A DNA stretch of 64,000 nt from JACDAN01 sp035265935 (lineage in GTDB: Bacteria > Actinomycetota > Thermoleophilia > Gaiellales > Gaiellaceae): NCBI GenBank assembly GCA_035265935.1, contig DATFOC010000008.1, positions 31,438-95,437 of the forward strand. The letters run 5' to 3'. A model generated the notes under the pieces. The model was given only the letters and a program-made list of their open reading frames with translations, was not told the origin of the DNA and did not search any database. The translations under genes were made by a program, and so were the position numbers. The first letter of the stretch is position 1, and the number at the start of each line of letters is the position of its first letter. Below, one piece after another: positions 56,326 through 64,000 of the stretch.

Positions 56326-58536
56326 CTAGAAGCGGGCTAGCAGCCTGGTCGTGGGCTGGTAAACGATCCTGCCGCTCGGAGAGGGTCGGCGGAGGTTGTA
56401 GGCGTAGAAGAGTCCAGCCTCTGTCAGTCTGGCCTCCACGATGCTCGCGGCCCGGCTCGACGAGATCGGGAGCGCGATCAGCTTGCCGTCACTCAGTCGC
56501 ACCAGCACCAGCCGCCGCGGGCCGCGAAGCAGAACGAGCCGCGAGTTGACGCCGACGAGCCGTAGGGCCGCCGCCGGCCCGAGCGGGATCGACTTCACCT
56601 TCGCGCCGGTTGCGGGGTTGTGGACGTCGAGCGTGACCGTCCTTGTGATCGCGAGCCGGGTCCTGCTCAGAGCGATCGCTCGAGGCGGGTTCCCCGGCAC
56701 AGCGGCAACCCGGGACACACGAACGCCGGTACGTGCGAAAACCGTGACCGCGTCGTCCTGCGCGACCGCCATGCGCCCGCCGCCGACGGCACTCAACGGC
56801 CGAGAGCCCGGCCCGCGTTTCACGACGACCCGACGGCCCGCCGAGAGGCGGACGACCCTTTCGTTCTTGACGCTCACCGTCGCTTCCCCGGTGTCGCACG
56901 CGGTTTCGGAGGGCGCTTCGCAGACCACACTCCAGGCGCTGTAGGCAATCACCCCGCCGCCGCCCAGGAGCGTCCCAACCCAGCTACCTTTGGGGTCGCC
57001 GCCGGCCCCGGCGCCGTTGAATGCCCGCTCGATCGTCTTGGGCGCCCCGCCGGCGAGCCTCGCGGCGATGACCATGAGCTCGAGGTTGTTGCCGCCGGAA
57101 CGGGAGATCCAGGCGACCTGACCGTCGCCGAGCGCCAGTTCATCGACGCATCCCGAGCCTCTCGGACACAGGATCGAGCCGCACCCCGGGTTGCTCGTCG
57201 AGAAGCTCTTCGACCTCCGACCGGGCGCGGTCCAGACGACGATCCGGCCGCAGCTACGGCTGCTCTTGGCGGTCGTCTTCACGGCGACCCGGTTGCCGTC
57301 AGCCGCCAGCTTCGTGATCAGCCCGCCGGTCGAGAACACGACGTCCGGCCGCCCGGTCAGAGCGCGGCCGCGCGCAACCGCCGGTGTGGACGGCGTGCGG
57401 AACAGAACCCTGAAGCCATCCGGGCCCGCGACGGCGAAGTCGAGCCCGCCGTCGCCATTCAGGTCGGCGGCTGCGAGCTCCAGCGGCGAGGGAACCGGGA
57501 ACGGAGAGTCGGTGGCCGGGCGGAACCTGCCCGCGCCGTCTCCGAGCAGAGCGGTGACGCTGTCTGCGTCGCTGTTCGCGACCGCGACGTCGAGCCTGCC
57601 GTCGGTGTTGAGGTCCCCGACCCGAAGGGATGACGGGGCTCCTGGGACGGCCATCGGCGAGCCGGCCGCTCGGCGGAAGCCGCCCGCGCCGTTGCCGAGC
57701 ATGATCGAGAGCCTGGGCTGGTAGTTGCCGGCGTCGGAGGCCTGCGTCCCGACGGCGAGGTCGAGTCTTCCATCGCGGTTCAGGTCGGCGACCGCAAGCG
57801 CTGAAGGTCCATTTCCAGCCGGAACGGTGCTGGCGACGCCGAAGCGGCCGTCGCCGACACCGAGCCTGACCGAGACCGCTCTCGAGTCGCCGTTGGCGAC
57901 CACGAGGTCCCGATGAGCATCGCCGTTCAGGTCCGCGAGCGCGATTTGGGCCGTCCCGTGACGAACGCCGATCCCGACAGGCGGTCCCGGCGCGAATCCG
58001 CCCTCACCGTTGCCGAGGAGGACCGCAATGCGCCAGTCCTCCTGCCAGACGGGCAGCGCGAGATCGACGTGGCCGTCACCGTTCAGGTCGACGGTGACCA
58101 CCTGCGCTGGGCTGCCGCCCACCCGCCTCGAATAGCCGGGCGCGAAACCGCCCGCGCCGTCCCCCATCAGAACCCTGACGTCGTTCGATCTCTCGTCGGC
58201 AACGACGAGATCCGTCTTGCCGTCGGCGTTCACGTCCGTCGCCGCAACCCCGGACGGACCGTCGCCGACGGCGATGGGAGAGCCGGCCGCCGGATTGAAG
58301 CCGCCAGCGCCGTTTCCGAGCAGCACCGTGAGGTCATCGGACCCGTGGTTCCCGACGGCGAAGTCCACATGGCCGTCGCGGTTGAGGTCCGCGACTGCGA
58401 ACGAATTGGGAAGACGGCCGACCGCAAGTCGTCCGCTCGGCGTGTACGAAGGATCAGCGGCTCCTGCAGCAGCCACCAGCACCAAAGAAAACAGTCCTGC
58501 CTGCGCTGCGAGGGTGCCGATGCCGCGAAGCCTCAT
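56326..58536 (-). CDS. Secreted FG-GAP/VCBS repeat protein
   Basis: The 736-residue protein has a signal peptide, then seven FG-GAP/VCBS repeats with Ca-binding loops (DLNRDGHVDFAVG, DVNADGKTDLVVA, DLNGDGHVDLALP) forming a beta-propeller over about residues 30-385. A second half without repeats looks like another propeller of beta strands. It is probably a surface or secreted protein. ATG 58536 is 9 nt after TAGGTT. Function unknown. Confidence 0.85.
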   Translation of the reverse strand: MRLRGIGTLAAQAGLFSLVLVAAAGAADPSYTPSGRLAVGRLPNSFAVADLNRDGHVDFAVGNHGSDDLTVLLGNGAGGFNPAAGSPIAVGDGPSGVAATDVNADGKTDLVVADERSNDVRVLMGDGAGGFAPGYSRRVGGSPAQVVTVDLNGDGHVDLALPVWQEDWRIAVLLGNGEGGFAPGPPVGIGVRHGTAQIALADLNGDAHRDLVVANGDSRAVSVRLGVGDGRFGVASTVPAGNGPSALAVADLNRDGRLDLAVGTQASDAGNYQPRLSIMLGNGAGGFRRAAGSPMAVPGAPSSLRVGDLNTDGRLDVAVANSDADSVTALLGDGAGRFRPATDSPFPVPSPLELAAADLNGDGGLDFAVAGPDGFRVLFRTPSTPAVARGRALTGRPDVVFSTGGLITKLAADGNRVAVKTTAKSSRSCGRIVVWTAPGRRSKSFSTSNPGCGSILCPRGSGCVDELALGDGQVAWISRSGGNNLELMVIAARLAGGAPKTIERAFNGAGAGGDPKGSWVGTLLGGGGVIAYSAWSVVCEAPSETACDTGEATVSVKNERVVRLSAGRRVVVKRGPGSRPLSAVGGGRMAVAQDDAVTVFARTGVRVSRVAAVPGNPPRAIALSRTRLAITRTVTLDVHNPATGAKVKSIPLGPAAALRLVGVNSRLVLLRGPRRLVLVRLSDGKLIALPISSSRAASIVEARLTEAGLFYAYNLRRPSPSGRIVYQPTTRLLARF

Positions 58537-58545
58537 GACCGTTCG

Positions 58546-58551
58546 AACCTA
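58546..58551 (-). promoter_or_regulatory. Predicted -10 box of the FG-GAP gene (TAGGTT)
   Basis: TAGGTT is followed by 9 nt and the ATG at 58536. Confidence 0.4.
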
Positions 58552-58622
58552 CGCCTCGGTTGTTGCGAATGTGTCAGCGCAAGGCAAGGAAACGAGTCAC
58601 GGGCCTACGCCGCCGGCGCCGG

Positions 58623-61094
<2,472 letters not shown>

Positions 61095-61460
61095 CTAGTT
61101 CCTCCGTGCGGGCAACGTCGGGTCTTCCCAGATGACGAGCTCCCGCTTGTACTGCCGCTCGACGTCGCGCATCTGCTCCCGCAGCTCGCGCTCCATCCGC
61201 TCCATGCGGCGCTGCATTCGGCTCAGCTGATCCTCCAGCCGGAGCACCATCTCGACGCCGGCGAGGTTGAGCCCGAGCTCGGTCGTCAGCTGCTGGATCA
61301 GCCGCAAGCGCTCGAGATCGGACTCCGAGTAGAGGCGTGTGTTGCCCGCCGTGCGGTTTGGCTGCACGAGGCCCTTCTGCTCGTAGATCCGAAGCGTCTG
61401 CGGGTGCATGCCGACGAGCTCCGCAGCGACGCTGATCATGTAGCGGCCGCGGTCGTCCAT
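61095..61460 (-). CDS. hspR: Heat shock repressor HspR (MerR family)
   Basis: HspR represses dnaK and clpB operons at HAIR sites with DnaK as co-repressor. The 121-residue protein has the MerR helix-turn-helix YMISVAAELVGMHPQTLRIY, TRLYSESDLERLRLIQQLT and a coiled coil of Met/Arg/Glu. Its presence between dnaJ and clpB is typical of actinobacteria. Binding sites would lie upstream of dnaK, outside the window. Confidence 0.94.
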   Translation of the reverse strand: MDDRGRYMISVAAELVGMHPQTLRIYEQKGLVQPNRTAGNTRLYSESDLERLRLIQQLTTELGLNLAGVEMVLRLEDQLSRMQRRMERMERELREQMRDVERQYKRELVIWEDPTLPARRN

Positions 61461-62512
61461 CAGGGCACCTTCCTCAGCTGCTCGTAGAGCTCGCGCTGCT
61501 TCTTGTTCAGCTTCTTGGGCACCTCGAGCTTCAGCCGCGCGAGCACGTCACCCTTTCCGCCTTTCAGCTTCGGCGCGCCGCGGCCCTTGATCCGGAGGAG
61601 CTTTCCGTGCTCCGAGCCGGCCGGAACCTTCAGCGAGACGGCACCCTCCGGGGTCGGCACTTCCACCTCCGTGCCGAGCGCGGCGTCCGCGAGGGACACC
61701 GGCACCTCGACGACGAGATCGGCGCCGCGGCGCTGGTAGACCGGCGATGCCGCGACCCGCGTGACGACGTGGAGGTCGCCGGGCGGGCCGGCCGCGACAC
61801 CAGCCTCGCCCTTGCCCTTGAGGCGGATCCTCGTGCCGTCCTTGACCCCGGCCGGGATCTTCACCGAGTAGCGCTTCGTCCGCCGCTCGCGGCCGGTGCC
61901 GTGACACGACGGGCACGGATCCTCGATCACGGTTCCATTCCCGCGGCAGCGGGGGCAGGGCTGGGAGAGCGCGAAGAGCCCCTGGCTCTCCGAGGTCACT
62001 CCGCGGCCTCGGCACTCGGGGCAGACCTTGGGCGAGGTTCCGGGCTTCGCGCCGGAACCGCCGCAGTCGCGGCAGGCAGTCTCGACCTCCACCGGGATCT
62101 TGGTCTCGATCCCCCTGAGCGAGTCCTCGAAGGAGAGGTTGACGTGCGCCTCGAGGTCGGCGCCGCGCTGGGCGCGCGACTGCTGCCGGCCGGCTCCGCG
62201 GCCGAAGATGCCGCCGAAGAGGTCGCCCAGGTCGCCGATGTCGAAGTCGAAGCCCCCGGCTCCGCGTGGGTCGAACCCGCGGCGGCCGTCGGACGAGCCG
62301 AACTGGTCGTACGCCTTCCGCTTCTCGGGATCGCGGAGGACGTCGTACGCCGTCTGGATCTCCTTGAAGCGCTCCTCGGCAACAGTATCGCCCGGATTCT
62401 TGTCCGGGTGGTTCTCGCGGGCGAGCCTCCGGTAGGCCTTCTTGATCTCGTCGGCCGGCGCGCCCTTCGGGACGCCCAGGACCGAGTAAAGGTCCTTAGC
62501 CGCCGTGGCCAC
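61460..62512 (-). CDS. dnaJ: Co-chaperone DnaJ
   Basis: DnaJ stimulates the DnaK ATPase and delivers substrates. The J domain (DLYSVLGVPKGA, HPD in RENHPDKN), Gly/Phe region, four zinc-finger repeats (CRDCGGSG, CPECRGRG, CPRCRGNG, CPSCHGTG) and C-terminal beta domains are intact. GTG 62512 gives 350 residues and overlaps grpE by 17 nt; an upstream ATG-type extension is a shadow. Confidence 0.95.
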   Translation of the reverse strand: MATAAKDLYSVLGVPKGAPADEIKKAYRRLARENHPDKNPGDTVAEERFKEIQTAYDVLRDPEKRKAYDQFGSSDGRRGFDPRGAGGFDFDIGDLGDLFGGIFGRGAGRQQSRAQRGADLEAHVNLSFEDSLRGIETKIPVEVETACRDCGGSGAKPGTSPKVCPECRGRGVTSESQGLFALSQPCPRCRGNGTVIEDPCPSCHGTGRERRTKRYSVKIPAGVKDGTRIRLKGKGEAGVAAGPPGDLHVVTRVAASPVYQRRGADLVVEVPVSLADAALGTEVEVPTPEGAVSLKVPAGSEHGKLLRIKGRGAPKLKGGKGDVLARLKLEVPKKLNKKQRELYEQLRKVP

Positions 62513-62998
62513 TCGAGACCACAACCCTTGCCGGCCGCAGCACACGATCGCCGAGCCGGTAGCCCTTCTGGATCACCTCGATCACGGCGCCCTCCTCGAC
62601 GTCGGACGGCTGGGAGAGCAGCGCCTCGTGGACGTGGGGGTTGAACTTGCCTTCCGTCTCGACCTCCTCGAGCCCCTCCTTGCGCAGCACGTCCGCGAAG
62701 GACCGGGCCACGAGCGCCACGCCCTCCTCGAGCTTGGCCTCCTCGTGCGCCTCGGCGGCCTCGAGCGCCCGCTCGAGGTCGTCGAGCACCGGGAGGAGCT
62801 CCTTCACGAGCCGCTCGTGGGCCCGCGCGACCAGGCTGGCCTGGTCACGCGCGGCCCGCTTGCGGAAGTTCTCGAACTCGGCCTGGACGCGCTGGAGCGT
62901 GCCGACGAGCTCGTCGCGCTCCCGCTGGAGCGTCTCGACCTCGTCGAGCTCGACCTCCTGCTCGGCCTGCTCCTCGTCTGTTCTGACCTCGTCGGCCA

Positions 62999-62999
<1 letters not shown>
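62496..62999 (-). CDS. grpE: Nucleotide exchange factor GrpE
   Basis: GrpE releases ADP from DnaK. The 167-residue protein has a Glu-rich N-terminus, the long coiled coil (ERDELVGTLQRVQAEFENFR) and the GrpE beta domain (NPHVHEALLSQPSDVEEGAV). ATG 62999 overlaps the dnaK stop by 1 nt (TAATG). Confidence 0.95.

Positions 63000-64000
<1,001 letters not shown>

Overview
The window is a GC-rich, gene-dense bacterial chromosome segment. Several features point to the Actinobacteria: a SepIVA/DivIVA-like protein beside coaD, rsmD and yceD; HspR in the dnaK operon; a GAAC-N4-GTTC (LexA/SOS type) operator upstream of an Rv2578c-like radical SAM gene; and an eno/ftsB/DUF501/mfd/mazG/prs/glmU/rplY/pth/metG/tatD/rsmA/ispE neighbourhood whose gene content matches Mycobacterium tuberculosis Rv1003-Rv1026. 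A deep-branching class such as Thermoleophilia is my best guess, but this is inference. No phage, IS element or CRISPR array is visible.

Layout. 0-3 kb: yceD, a metallophosphoesterase, sepIVA-like, coaD and rsmD, all leftward. 3-8 kb: a MarR regulator, a secreted beta-propeller, recG and a CNNM/CorC transporter. 8-13 kb: an SOS-type radical SAM gene, a NarL-type two-component pair, a FAD oxidoreductase, a VOC protein and ferredoxin. 13-21 kb: a cytochrome c maturation set (ccdA, ccmH, tlpA), an L,D-transpeptidase, a membrane spermidine-synthase-like protein and a GAF/SpoIIE phosphatase. 21-33 kb: small membrane proteins, a MerR-receiver fusion, DUF501, ftsB, pyk, a GerMN lipoprotein, eno, mazG, a SurA-like foldase and mfd. 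33-47 kb: a frameshifted GNAT gene, an ABC exporter, pth, rplY, a GT-C-like protein, prs, glmU, tRNA-Gln, ispE, rsmA, tatD, metG, an M23 peptidase, rsmI and a ROK kinase. 47-58 kb (more accessory): an LCP protein, pseudouridine catabolism (psuK, psuG), an S58 peptidase, a cupin with NAD-formate dehydrogenase, and two large secreted repeat proteins. 58-64 kb: clpB, hspR, dnaJ, grpE and the 3' part of dnaK.

Three genome-wide habits stand out. (1) A family of long hairpins (four copies plus one short derivative) has stems that vary in sequence but stay paired, around an invariant asymmetric internal loop. G-U pairs on one strand suggest it acts as RNA. This is the best candidate here for something undescribed. 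(2) Many genes have a TANNNT -10 box only 5-9 nt before the start codon, the signature of leaderless mRNAs, and three divergent gene pairs are separated by only 15-27 bp. (3) Several genes with clear N-terminal homology have no ATG/GTG/TTG in the right place; eno has a perfect Shine-Dalgarno sequence before a CTG codon, and recG and mazG look similar.

All calls come from reading the sequence; no database search or folding program was run.
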